Source of the DNA: Polytrichum commune
Taxonomy: Eukaryota > Streptophyta > Polytrichopsida > Polytrichales > Polytrichaceae
DNA: 64,000 nucleotides
Reading direction: 5' to 3'
Assembly: GCA_950295325.1 (NCBI GenBank)
Contig: OX485809.1
Coordinates: 4,710,001 to 4,774,000, forward strand
Every line of letters starts with the position of its first letter. Position 1 is the stretch's first letter. The notes beneath the pieces were generated by a model. The model was not told where the DNA came from. It ran no database searches and saw nothing but the letters and a program-made list of their open reading frames with translations. Of the stretch, positions 47,166-59,400 are shown piece after piece. Position numbers and translations under genes: made by a program.

Positions 47166-47959
47166 ATATGGGATTTGTGAGTAAGTGGCCTTCAAGAATG
47201 CAAGGGCAATGGTTTTTTTGAAATCGGGCGGGCGGGCAGCAGTTTTCGGTCGGGTCCAAAAAATCCAGATGGTCTGGACGGGCGGCTGCCCCTGCCCGGA
47301 TCTGAGACCCCGAAAAGTTCGTGGGGGGGGTATTTAACGTCCCCCATGACCTATATCAGTACTACACCTAGATCCCAGCTTTAAGGAAATCAGATATATT
47401 AATGCAGACAGGATGTGGCTGCAGGCTCACTCCAGGAGATCCAAAAGCATTTTCAGGCGTTTCACAAAAAAACTGACTCCTTGCCTACGCCCGTATCTCC
47501 TCTGCTCTGAACAAGACTCCTTTGCAAAATTACTTGCTGAAAGAGGTCCTCCTATCACTAAATCTTGTAACAATAACAGGAGAACCGTGCTACTGTTCAG
47601 CAAACTACACTGATGAATTTCTTGTAAGCAGATGTGTACATCAATTCTTGAAGACATAACCAAGAAAGCCACGACTAAACTAAACCCAAAGAGAGAAGTC
47701 ATGAGAGCCCTTACCATCCAAAGATGCCGGCATTTTTGCATTTTTCACCTTGCAAGCAAGGTAAAGATCCTTCGCTCTGAGTCACACAACCGCAGAGCAA
47801 GTTGAATCTCATAGTACTGAAAAATTCCATTGAAAGGAACTCCGTCCTCCTCCATCCACAACGCGAGTTTTTGAAAATCAACAGCCTTTCCTTTCCCCGA
47901 AAGCCATGACATGACTGGCACGAGTATAGAGTGCCAAGGCTCGTGGAATAGGCACATAC

Positions 47960-48072
47960 CAATAAATCCAAGAATAGCACTTGCACTGTTGTGGCTTTTC
48001 AAGGCATCAAACAATCCTGTAACGATGTTGGGACCTCCAAGTGATTGACGTCCACAGAAGGCAACTCCAACC
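47960..48072 (-). pseudogene. Orphan exon of pyrophosphate-fructose-6-phosphate 1-phosphotransferase alpha-like gene
   Basis: Flanked by a good acceptor (TTTACAG ending at 48073) and donor (GTATGT from 47959), the exon reads [19 protein letters not shown] and [19 protein letters not shown]. This matches the plant PFP-alpha phosphate-binding segment (VGVVFCGRQSPGGHN...LLGFLGG) known from the family. PFP interconverts fructose-6-phosphate and fructose-1,6-bisphosphate in the cytosol using pyrophosphate; the alpha subunit is regulatory. A weaker LVIGGPLSASNFA piece at about 47560-47515 might be a further exon. No other exons were found, and the GGHN to GGPN change suggests decay. Confidence 0.55.
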
Positions 48073-48399
48073 CTGTAAACCAAAGAAAAGTCACAAGCTC
48101 AGCAAATACAAGGTAATTCCCTACAACTAATTTTGTCCAAGAACGAAGGAAGGAAGAGGACGAATAAGAGGAAAAGCTGTGGGAGTCCAAATTTGAATGA
48201 AATACGGAAATACGGATCCATTTTCCGTATTTTTGCTTACCTTAGTAAAGACAATAGGGTCTCTTAGGTTAAAATTTAGGGTATTGGGAATTAGGGCGAT
48301 CTAAATCCGTCTTACACGATAAAAAGAAAAAAAAAGGTATGATTACCGGTCCGGTAAATTGGATTAGGAGGACCGTTCAATCATGGTCCGGACCACTGG

Positions 48400-49373
48400 T
48401 GTCGCACACCTCTCCATGAGGAGTGCCCGAAACACCATGGGCACAAGGGGGACCCCGGAGTGACACCCGGGACTTGTGGCGCCGTTGGTGAGAGGGCCCA
48501 AGTGATCCTAGTGTGGGTGAGGGCCCCGGGCGTTGGGAACGCCTCCCACCCACAGAGAGTAGGAGGCACAAGGGTAAGGCCATGAGCTATGCGTAGCTCA
48601 TGGCGTGGTGATTCTAGAATGCTCAACAACACCTCAATCGGAGGTGTGAGCTAGGAGTTATGGCCATTTGAGTGGGGCGCTGTCCCGGGACAGCGCCCTG
48701 GTACAGCAGTGCCTGGGAGTGATTCCCGGGACTGCCAAGGTTCAAACAGCCATAACTTCCTCCAGACTTGCCCGAATAGGGCAAGTGAGGAGTCCATCGG
48801 CATCTACGTGAAGCGTAGATGAGGATGGAGTGGTTGGTTGTTATGATCAGACATCATACAAGGAAGTTATGATGGTCTGAAGCTGCTGGGGGGGTTCAAG
48901 GCCCAGCAGCTAAAGGAGAATGTCCACTTGGCCCCAACTCTTGGTAGAGAGACAAGAGGTTGGTTGACGGTGGGGTAGGGGCCCCGCGTAAAGTCCTAGA
49001 GGCTTATATGGGTGAGGTGGTGTGGCCTCACCCACCCGAGGCCGAACGGCACGGCCTCCATGGGCTTTGGCCCATTGTGAGGCCATAGTTGTCTAGTATG
49101 CTTCGGGTTGTTGTAGTGTTGCTCCGGCAATGCGATGATCAACATAAGATGGGACTTCCACGGATGGAAGTCCACATCTAAGGATTGGTTACCGATTAAG
49201 GGGTGAGTCCCGAAAGCAAAGTAGGAGGGTTGGTTCCCTCCTATGAACTATATGGTCCGGGGTAGGAGGAGCTAACCATTAGCATGGCGGTATGCGAAGG
49301 GTTAGCACTTGTAACCTTTGCTAGGAATGGAAAAATGGCAAGATTGTTAAGGGGGCTAGCACGGGTTGCGACA
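48400..49373. mobile_element. Solo LTR, family 1, copy 2 (974 bp)
   Basis: It starts TGTCGCACACC and ends GGGTTGCGACA, with ACTGG directly before (48395-48399) and after (49374-49378). It is nearly identical to 23345-24316 along its length. It interrupts CCGG-rich sequence continuous with the element region to its right. Confidence 0.9.
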
Positions 49374-49843
49374 ACTGGGCCGGACCAAGTAACGGTTATG
49401 CCACGTTCAACTAACGGCCCGGAAGAGGAGAGACAGTTACAACGGACTTATGATGATAAGGGGGGGGGGGGGGGGAGAACGCCGTTGGTTAAACTGTTAA
49501 TTATGCCGTTGGTAACAACCGCCGGAAAACGGTTGGCAACCGTTTTCCGTTAAACCGAACGGTAACGGGGGAAGGAAGAAGGAGGAAGGATACTTAAGGG
49601 TCCCTTCCTTCTCCTCCCCACTCTTTTTTCTCTCTGATCACAAAAGGCAGGTTGTTGAGAGAACGAGTGGTGAGTTTGCCGTCATTTTGAGCCGCCAGCA
49701 GTTGGATTGCTGGGACTCCGCACTTTCCAGTCACCGGCAGTTGGCTTGCCGGGACTCTGTAGCCATTAGCCGGAACGGAGGGCACCCGGAGGGGAGAGAG
49801 AAAGTTTCCGTAGTCCAGCCGGAAAGTTAGAAGGGAGAGGAAA

Positions 49844-51884
49844 ATGCCGGAAACACGGGAAGAGGAACAGAGGGAACCCGTCCCGATTCCCCTCAAAGCC
49901 CTCATCCCTGCAATCCTGAGGGAGGATAGGGAGTTGCAGGAGCTCGCGGAAGATCTCCGGGTGATGGGCTGCGCAGGATTGCTCTCCAAACCCTGGAACC
50001 TCCGAGCAGAAGATACCCTCCGGGAGTTCAAATTCGAGAGGGGAAATCAGTGGCTAGGAACAAAGAGGAGGGATCCGGAACACTGGACTCCGGACACCTG
50101 GAATAGGGTCTACGGGTTTCCTAGGGGGATTGCAAAGGGGTGGGCCGGCCGCCGCGACGGCCTGTTCGCCGGGAAATTCAGAGGGGACGCGGATCCGAAG
50201 GACCGGCTTCCACCCCGTAAACTGCCGGAACATGAGGGAGCGAAGGGTGTTGGAGTTCCTCCTGCCTATCCTTAACCCGGACAAACCGAAGCGGATTAGC
50301 CTTACCATGGCTAACACCCTGTTCGGTGCTATGTCCGGAGTCCGGCCGGTGAATTGGGGGCTAATTATCCAGGAAATAGTAAGGCGGGCCATCCCCCATA
50401 TTGGCCGGAAACCCTCCTTCCTCTCTCCCTTCATTCTGCACCTCTACCAGCATTTCGACTGCATCTTGGCAGAGGAGGAGGACCTGCTAACGATAGCGGC
50501 GGACGAGGTCGCCTACAAGCTCCTTCCGGAAGCCGGAGACCTCGAGACGGAAACTTCCAGCGACCCAATCATTCCGGAAGCACCTCCCTCCTCACCCGGG
50601 AGCCCGCCGCCCACCATCTCGAGACCACTCTCTCCTCCTCTTCCTCATCATCATCCGGAACCCGGACCCAGCCGGGAGACCACTTGGCGGAATGTGGACC
50701 TCGCCGCTTGGGACTTTCCGGAAAATCCCTTCAAACGGGTCCAGGAGGGGATGGAGGACCTTCAAAACCAGTACTACCGGTTGGAGCACATCGTCTGAGG
50801 AGCAAACCAGGCCCTGGACGACTGCGGACCCGGAAATATTCTCCGGGAGTTGGCCAAGAGAGCGGACCGGAAGGAGCTCGAGCAGGCCAAGACGGAGAAT
50901 GCTCACCTCACCGCGCAGGTGGCAGCCATGACTCAGGAACTGAGTCAGAAGAGCGAGGAGATCCGGAAGTACCACGCGGAGCAGGCAGTGGTCTTCAGTC
51001 GGATCCGGGAGTTGGTGGGGCATCCGGCGGAGATCGTCAATAAAGCGTATCTCTACGACCGGATGATGGAATCCGGAGAACCCGCTTCCGCTAAGCAGAC
51101 CCTCCCCATCCTCGTGAAGTATTCACGGACGATGAAGGATCTCCTGGCAGAAATCCACAAAGTGGTTCCGCCGAGCGGAACGCCCCGGCGGGTACTCTAT
51201 CCGGGTCCGCCTGGGTCACCAACCGGAACCCTCTACGAGGTAGTTGGTGAAGTGGCCCTGGTTCAGAATCCGCCGACGTCTGCAAGACCCAGCCAGCAGG
51301 GAGGCGGCTTTCGGCCTGGTAGTTCCGGAGGAGCTCCGGACAAGGTCCGCCCTCCACAGGTGAGGAGGAAGAGCACCGGGTCCGTCCGATCCGGACGAGG
51401 CCAATCCCCTGTTCCGCGGACCTCGGATTGGTCCCGGACTCCGGATAGGGCTAGGACACCAATTCGGCACCAAACTTCGGATAGGGAGGCAACTCCGAGC
51501 AGGGGGAAGACCCCTATGACTCAAGCCTCACCGTCTTCTCCTCCGGACTGCCAAATGGTTAGTCCATTCCGTCCGCCACCGTCAAGAGCGGCCTCCAACA
51601 GGGATCCGCGGACTGCTTCGATCTCGGGCGGACAGAATCCGGAACAACGTACCGGAAGCAACCCTTCTCCGGTCCGGAGCATTCGGAAGGGGAGTACAGT
51701 TTCCGGAACCCCAGGGACTGAGAGAACCGCGGACTCAGAGGATGAGATTGCCCCTTCTCCGAACATGAGGAGGATGCTCACACGGTTGCAGAAGGCGTCT
51801 CCGGGAGGCGGCTCATCCGCCGTCAGCGGACTAGGGAGCCATTCGAAGGAGGGATCGGCTTCGAAGAAGCCCCGCTCTTCTTAA
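49844..51884 (+). pseudogene. GC-rich retroelement-borne ORF with conserved N-terminal domain, coiled coil and disordered tail
   Basis: The first frame starts MPETREEEQREPVPIPLKAL and contains LQELAEDLRVMGCAGLL and WNRVYGFPRGI. It shifts near 50203 into GFHPVNCRNMRERRVLEFLL, LTMANTLFGAMSGVRPVNWG and HIGRKPSFLSPFILHLYQHF. A TGA at 50796-50798 interrupts, then the same frame continues ILRELAKRADRKELEQAKTE (coiled coil) and a Ser/Pro/Arg-rich disordered tail to 51884. I recall this kind of domain from plant transposon-associated proteins, but cannot name it. There is no RT, protease or integrase. It may be an accessory ORF of a large LTR element. Confidence 0.55.
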
Positions 51885-52163
51885 GCTTAGAATGGAAGAT
51901 TAGTTAGGTAGAATAGAGGTAGGAGGGAAGGACTTAGGGGTTTTTGAAGAGGAGGGATGAAATTCTCCCTTGGGGTTGTCCACGGAAAACCCGGATCTTG
52001 ATATGGGAAATCCGGGAGAACGGATACAATTAGGGTTTTCCTTAGGGGCGGCCGCCTGGGCCGCCACCCTCAGGTTAGGGATTTTAGGGCCTCTACTTAA
52101 GGCTGAATAAGGAGTTGGGAAAGGGTTCCTTCTCCATTGTTGTATTTCGATTGCTCCTACTCT

Positions 52164-52169
52164 AATAAA
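52164..52169 (+). terminator. Polyadenylation signal AATAAA downstream of the GC-rich ORF
   Basis: AATAAA sits about 280 bp past the ORF stop in a stretch (TACTTAAGGCTGAATAAGG, then a T-rich tract) that looks like an LTR R region. It is consistent with transcript 3' end formation for the element. Confidence 0.4.
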
Positions 52170-53161
52170 TGACTTGGTTTCTTACTTCTTGACTTTCCTT
52201 GATTGATGTTTGCATGAATGATCCGGAGATCGTTAGCGGAGGAGAGAGAGTATGAGGAATAGGAGTTCTGGATAGGACATGGGAGAGGAGACCCGGATCT
52301 GATCCGGTTATTGCCTTGTAGATCCTCTCTGCGTATAGTGGGAGGGAAACCTTACTAACCCGGATTGGTTGAGTAACGTCTAGGTGGGATAGCCGCTGGG
52401 AGGATTGGGCGAGATCCGGAAGGGATCCGGACTCATGCCAATCTGATCTTCTGAAGAGGTCCCACCGCCAGGAATGCTACGATGTGAGCGGTGAGTGGTG
52501 AGCAGATCTCGTGAGCAGAAAATCAAAATTTAAAACTCCATTTAACTAAAGTTAGGGCCCCTATGACCGTGGATTTAGGACATATTTGAAGTTTAATTTT
52601 GGAATTATGAGGCCGATATTTATGGAGTGCCTAATTTTTAGGACCAAAAGTTTCTTAAAATTACCAACAAGTCCCTATGGCCGTGGGAAAATTCAGTGTG
52701 GTTGAGAAGATGGTGGACCTATGGGAAGAGGCCTCGGATCCGAGGCCTCTTTCTTGTGGGTAGGATATGCTTGAGAAATCAAAATGTTAGGTGTATTTGG
52801 TTTGGCTACTTGTCTTTAGATTGTCTACTAGTTGACGACCACAAAAGTGTAGTGTTATTTGAGAACAACGACAAGATGCATTCAACAAGACAATTGGAAT
52901 ATTAAAAACCACACCACACTTTATAAATCCAAACACTCAAACATTAACAAGTAACCAAGTGGTGTTAGAAAATATTTTGAACAATATAAAAAAAACGAAG
53001 TCAAAAGTTAACTTAAATATGCAATTTCATATATGCAATCCCAAAAACTCCGAAAGTGATACACATACAATGAATTCCATGCGGAATGAGTGCACAAACT
53101 GAAAAACCAACGGAAGAAAAAACGGTATATTAGATAGTACACAGACATTCACATGAAGCTA
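52170..53161. other. Gene-less stretch between the GC-rich element and the ParB/methyltransferase-like gene
   Basis: The GC-rich element fades near 52500. AT-rich sequence follows and should include the 3' UTR of the minus-strand gene ending at 53162. No coding region was recognised. Confidence 0.4.
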
Positions 53162-53450
53162 TTACATCAGATCCGAATCACTGTGATCACCTGATGATGA
53201 AGACATTCTAGAATCAGTAATATCTGCATCAGAGGAGGCCTGACCATCAGATTCTAAAGCTTCTATATCCAAAAACTCTAAAACTCTTCCCGGACGATAT
53301 TTAGATGTAAAAGTCTGATAAGAACCTCCAGCTAGTTGATTAGCAATATCATTTGCATATGTAGGAAGTTGCCAAGACTTTGGAGGGCTGGGATAGAATT
53401 TAGGGTCACAAAAAAAAGGCCGGTGAATAGGATAGCCCAATTTATCGCAT
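53162..53450 (-). CDS. Terminal exon
   Basis: After acceptor TTTGCAG: CDKLGYPIHRPFFCDPKFYP, SPPKSWQLPTYANDIANQLA, FLDIEALESDGQASSDADIT, ending DHSDSDLM at TAA 53164-53162. Cys/His residues near the start (CDKxGYPIHRPFFC) could bind metal; this is speculative. The tail is acidic and Ser-rich. Confidence 0.68.
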
Positions 53451-56400
53451 CTGCAAATGCCAATGGTACCATGTTCATAACTCAACTTTATAAGAAATGA
53501 CAGCACAAAACATAACACATGTAAGAGAATTTGTGGACCTTACTCACTTAGTAAACCGAGATCTTTTCACAATCCTCTCTACGGGGATATCTTCACCCTC
53601 AGGATCCTCTAAACTGGTGACACGGTCTTCAAGAGTGACTTCAGAGGCTGCTCTAGAGATAATCAATGGAGCAAGTAAGGCCTCAAAAATATCAACATCA
53701 GCCTCTAATGCCACAATGTGACGGTGCAAATTGCGGCATGCATGAATGGAAGATCCTGCAAATAAAGAAGTTGGAAAAAACTTAGTACAAAAATAACTAT
53801 GAATTTTGTAGACCAAAACAATATTAACGATTAACCAACTGAAATGGAAGATTACAAAGACATACCGGTCGCTGCCGTGCAGTCTAGAATAATATCCCAT
53901 GGGGAGCTACATGCTTCAATTAGCATTTGCATTAGAAGCACGGATTTTTCACGAGGCCCTCGCCATGGTGTGGATCCATTAGTTTGCTGGTCCTCACGAG
54001 AGACCAAGTTCTGGAGAATATCATCCCGTGCAACATCCACCCCATAAGGATCCAATGCAGGGACAAGGCGAAATGAAAACTTCGATGCAGGTGACCCCGG
54101 CACGCTCCTGACCGCCAATGAAATACCGAACCTCATGGTCTACAATGTACCAGACATAAAGAACAACATTAGTTTACAAAGTAAACAACACAACTGCATG
54201 AGTATAATACTTAGGTGGGTCTATACTCAGAACTACCTCAAGGATTAAATTGAAACTGAATGCGGTGATCAGCAAGAAGACATAAGGTTTATCTTACAGT
54301 TGATGCTGGATTTAATGGGGATGTGAGACGAAGGCGGTTCATTCCCCACCACTCTTTCCGAATTGCAAAACCATACGATTTGCAATATCCAAGAATATTG
54401 GACTTCGTACTCATGCGAAAAGGGTGAAACAAAATAATTGCCCCGTCGTCGTGCAGATGTTCGTCGGCAAAGTCAAAGAGTGGTTGTAACCACTCTTTCG
54501 ATTCTTGATTCCAAGCGGGAATGGACGACGGTGGGTCTGATATGCCAGGAACAGGAAGACCTTCCGGTATATCTGCAAGAATCAAGTCCAAACAGGGATG
54601 GTCCTCCGGAGAACCCTTGTAGTGCCGGATTTTGTCTTTTGAGTGCTGCACCCAGCTCAACCCCCAGCCACCCTTAGACTCAAATCAAATTCAGTCACAT
54701 ATCAACTCCTAACCCCTAACCAGATTCCCTCAACCCACAGTCAAGCTCAAATTCATATCAAAATCACTAACATATTAGACCCTAAACAGAGTGTGTCGGG
54801 GCCGAGAGACCTCTTACGAGTCCTACATTTCAATTTCAGAGTCTTAGAAAAATCAAAACTTTATACATCTACCCCCTACCAGAATCCCCTCTTCCCTCAT
54901 CCACCCTTAGACTCAAATCATAATCAGTCAAATATCAACTCCTAACCCCCAAACCAGATTCCCTCAACCCACAGTCAAGCTCAAATTCATATCAACACTT
55001 TGAAGCCTCGGCTCTAAGTTCAGATTTCAGTGCTCACTTTATATATGTCTACGTGGCCTCATTTCAGGTCAGAATCTAACAATATGAAGCCTCGGCTCTT
55101 AATTCATATTTGAAGTGCTCACTTTATATATATCTACGTGGCCTCATTTCAGGTTAGAATCTAACAATATGAAGCCTCGGCTCTAAATTCATATTTCAAG
55201 TGCTCACTTTATATATGTCTACATGGCCTCATTTCAGGTTAGAATCTAACAATATGAAGCCTCGACTCTAAATTCATATTTCGGGTGCTCACTTTATGTT
55301 ATTTTAGCTGGCCTCATTTCAGGTTAGAATCTAACTCTTTGAAAGTGGCTTTCGGTTTAGATTTCAAGTTCTCACATTATGTGGTTGTCCAATATATGGG
55401 TTTCGGGACCGAATCCTTCATTTTCAGGTCAAGAGGGTCACACCCTGAAGCCTCGGCTTCAAGGTTCAAATTAAAGGTGCTCACTTTATATATATCTAGT
55501 TGACCTCATTTCAGGTTAGAATCTAACAATTAGAGGCCTCGGCTCTACGTTCAGATTAAAGGTGCTCACTTTATGTTGTTTTAGTTGGCCTCATTTCAGG
55601 TTAGAATCTAAGTCTTTGAAAGTGGCCTATAGGCTTAGATATCAGGTTCTCACTTTATGTGGGTGTCCAATATATGGGTTTCGGGACCGAAACCTTCCTT
55701 TTGAGGTCTAGAGGGTCACACCTTGAAGCCTCGGCTTCAAGGTTCAAATTACAGGTGCTTACTTTATATATATCTAGTTGGCCTCATTTCAAGTTATAAT
55801 CTAAAGCTTTGAAGCCGAGGCTCTAGGTTCAGATTTCAAGTGCTCTCACTTTATGTTGTTCTAGTTGGCCTCATTTCAGGTTAGAATATAACACTTTGAA
55901 GCCTCGGCTCTACTTTGAGATTTTAGGTTCTCGCTTTATACATGTAGAGTTGGCCTCATTTCAGGTTAGAATCTAACAATTAGAGGCCTCGGCTCTAGGT
56001 TCAGATTTAGGGTGCTCACTTTACGTTGTTTTAGTTGGCCTTATTTCAGGTTAGAATCTAGAATTTGAAGGTTGGCTATAGGCTAAGATTTCAGGTTCTC
56101 ACTCTATGTTGTTTTAGTTGGCCTCATTTCAGGTTAGAATCTAAGTCTTTGAAAGTGGCCTATAGGCTTAGATATGAGGTTCTCACATTATGTGGCTGTC
56201 CAATATATGGGTTTCGGGACCGAAACCTTCATTTTGAGGTCAAGAGGGTCACATTTTGAAGCCTCGGCTTCAAGCTTCAAATTACAGAATCTCACTTTAT
56301 ATATATGTAGTTAGCCTCATTTCAGGTTATAATCTAACAATTGGAAGCCTCAGCTCTAAGCTCATATATCGGGTGCTCACTTTATATAAGTCTAGTTGGC

Positions 56401-59400
56401 CACATTTCAGGTCAGAATCAACCAATTTGAAGCCTCGGCTCTAGGTTCAGATTTCAAGTGCTCATTTTATATATGTCTAGTTGGCCACATTTCAGGTTAG
56501 AATCAAACAATTAGAGGCCTCGGCTCTAGGTTCAGATTTAATGTGCTCACTTTATATAAATCTAGTTGGCCACATTTCAGGTCAGAATCAACCAATTTGA
56601 AGCCTCGGCTCTAGGTTCAGATTTCAAGTGCTCATTTTATATATGTCTAGTTGGCCACATTTCAGGTGAGAATCAAACAATTAGAGGCCTCAGCTCTAGG
56701 TTCAGATTTAATGTGCTCACTTTATATAAGTCTAGTTGGCCACATCTCGGGTCAAAATCAACCAATTTGAAGCCTCGGCTCTAGGTTCAGATTTCAAGTG
56801 CTCATTTTATATATGTCTAGTTGGCCACATTTCAGGTTAGAATCTAACAATTAGAGGCCTCGGCTCTAGGTTCAGATTAAAGGTGCTCACTTTATGTTGA
56901 TTTAGTTGGCCTCATTTCAGGTTAGAATCTAAGTCTTTGAAAGTGGCCTATAGGCTTAGATACGAGGTTCTCACATTATGTGGCTGTCCAATATATGGGT
57001 TTCGGGACCGAAACCTTCATTTTGAGGTCAAGAGGGTCACATTTTGAAGCCTCGGCTTCAAGCTTCAAATTACAGGAGCTCACTTTATATATATGTAGTT
57101 GGCCTCATTTCAGGTTATAATCTAACAATTTGAAGCCTCGGTTCTATGTTGAGGTTTCGGGTGCTCACTTTATATAAATCTAGTTGGCCTCATTTCAAGT
57201 TAGAATCTAACACTTTGAAGCCTCGGCTTCAAGGTTCAAATTACAGGTGCTCGCTTTATATATCTAGTTTGCCTCATTTCTGGTTATAATCTAACAATTT
57301 GAAGCCTCTGCTCTAAGTTCATATATCGGGTGCTCACTTTATATAAGTCTAGTCGGCATCATTTCAGGTTAGAATCAAACATTTTGAAGTCTCGGTTCTA
57401 GGTTGAGCAAATACTCAAATTTTCTAACTCTACTGGTCACACCATTGAATTGACAAGATTGAAATGCATAAATTTAAAGGAAGAGCAGTACCTTGAGCAT
57501 GAATGTTTTCAAGTCGTTGTAGGAAGGGGTGAATTCATCCGTGTCACCGCCAAGAACTTCGTCCAATGAGGAGTTGAGAATGAGCTCTTCAATATGGATG
57601 TCGAGCTCCTCCCCAGATGTCATAATAGGTATTTGACTCAACTGCTCGTAGGACGAGTCGCGTTTTGTGCCTCTAGAAAATGTTGGAGCATGAGAACCAT
57701 ATTCATATGTGGGACTTGGAGCAACCGGACTCTTACCTTGTGGCTCCGGAGGGGGGTTCATCTTATTTTTCCCCTTTCTAGTGGACTTATCCAACGAATT
57801 CTGCACCTTCTCCCGCTCTTTTTGGTCAGCTCTCTCCTCAGCTTCCTTGACCCTCAGCGCTTTCTTTTGGTCCTCTTCAATGCGTCGTTTCATTGCCTTT
57901 GTCCTCTCATTTTCATCTTCTATGGCCTGTAAGTCAACCATTTCAATTCCAGACTCACCTACAGCCTCCCTTGATTTCCTGAGCTCAGTCTCAAAAGAAG
58001 GAGTGAAACTTAAAGCGCAATCAAGATACCAGGCACCGCCGGTAAGGTGAGAACTTGTCCACGTGCGTTCTTGAAGAGCCGAGAACATGCACGCTGAGTT
58101 TGATCTATCAAGCCATGTGTTCAAGAATACAGGAAGGTCATCTTTGGAAATAGTTCCTTTCGCCAAAAGCTCGTACTTAAAGTACTTGTGTTACGAAATA
58201 GCACATAACATTAACATCAACAACTTCTGAACTAGCAAAACAAAGAATATGGACTGAACCAATTACTGAAATTAATGAAAAGTCCTTAAAGATTAGAGAC
58301 GCACCGAAAAAGAACTCGGCGGACAACTAGGTCAGCTCCGTTAAATCCAACAAACTCGTCACCTTTTTTGAAGGAATCTTGTCCTCTGAAGTAGGTGCTG
58401 AAGGCATGGTCCCATAACTTCATGCGACAGTCTTCGATATACGCTGGCAATAACATGGGCTCACTGGCAATACTCATGTTGATAGGAACTCGGTCTTGAC
58501 GCATGGTCTCGTCAAAAATGAGACTGGCCTGTTCTGAGATCTGTTAAGCAAGAAAATAAGCATCAGTTGGACCAATTTCTAAATCAAGTCGATGAAATAA
58601 AGAATGATAGTTGTGTAAATTACATGCCAAAGATGAATTCAATGAACTGAAAATTGAATAGAAGCAGTGGACTTACTCCTGCCCAGAAACAAGCCTTTGC
58701 CAAGAAATTTGCCAATTTATCTTCGTTGATAGGCTTGGGAGGTAGCTTTCGGGCCTCACGAGTGGAAGCAGATGAATTAAAGTACTCTAGCCATTTTATT
58801 TTCATTGCCGGAGACGCCCTTGAAGTTGCAATGAGCTGCAACTTCTCTAAGTTGAGGTCCGGGGAAAGTGAGTTTAACGTGTAATGTCGCTCAATCTGAA
58901 AGACAGAGCTCTTGTGAGTTCCTCAGTCAAACGGATAAGCTTAAAAGATTGATATGGACAAAGGATCAGGGTGCGTACCTCACGTAGCCAACCGTCGGTA
59001 AGCTCCGGGTTCGCCACAGCAACCAATTTTCCCATTTTCATGCGAAGTGCCAGAGATCTCTTCTCAACTGCGGCTTTCATCGCAGCCGCCTTGTCAGCAG
59101 GGGAGACTTCTCCTTCTGATTGCTCCACAAGCTGACGTGCACCCTCGTCGGCAGCGAGACCCAGCTCATGCTACACAAAGAGAGAACAAGAACGAGGAAA
59201 CCAAATTTTGAAATGAAAATGAAATGAATAAGTTGGACAAGATGTTTTGGACAAAAGAACTGAACTAGAGCTAGACAAATGAGAGCACCCGAAATCTGAA
59301 CCTAGAGCCGAGGCTTCACATTGTTAGAATCTAACCTGAAATGAGGCCATCAAATCCAAAACATTAAGTGAGACCTGAAATCTGAACCTATATCCAGGGC

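Noticed and set aside
55285-56784. Open frames of 60-72 codons in the satellite (also 59473-59658 and 62693-63679)
   Set aside because: They are translations of the tandem repeat itself and recur with each unit; no independent coding signal.
55000-57415. Possible CRISPR-like array
   Set aside because: Units are contiguous 85-bp repeats without unique spacers, in plant DNA; it is a satellite.
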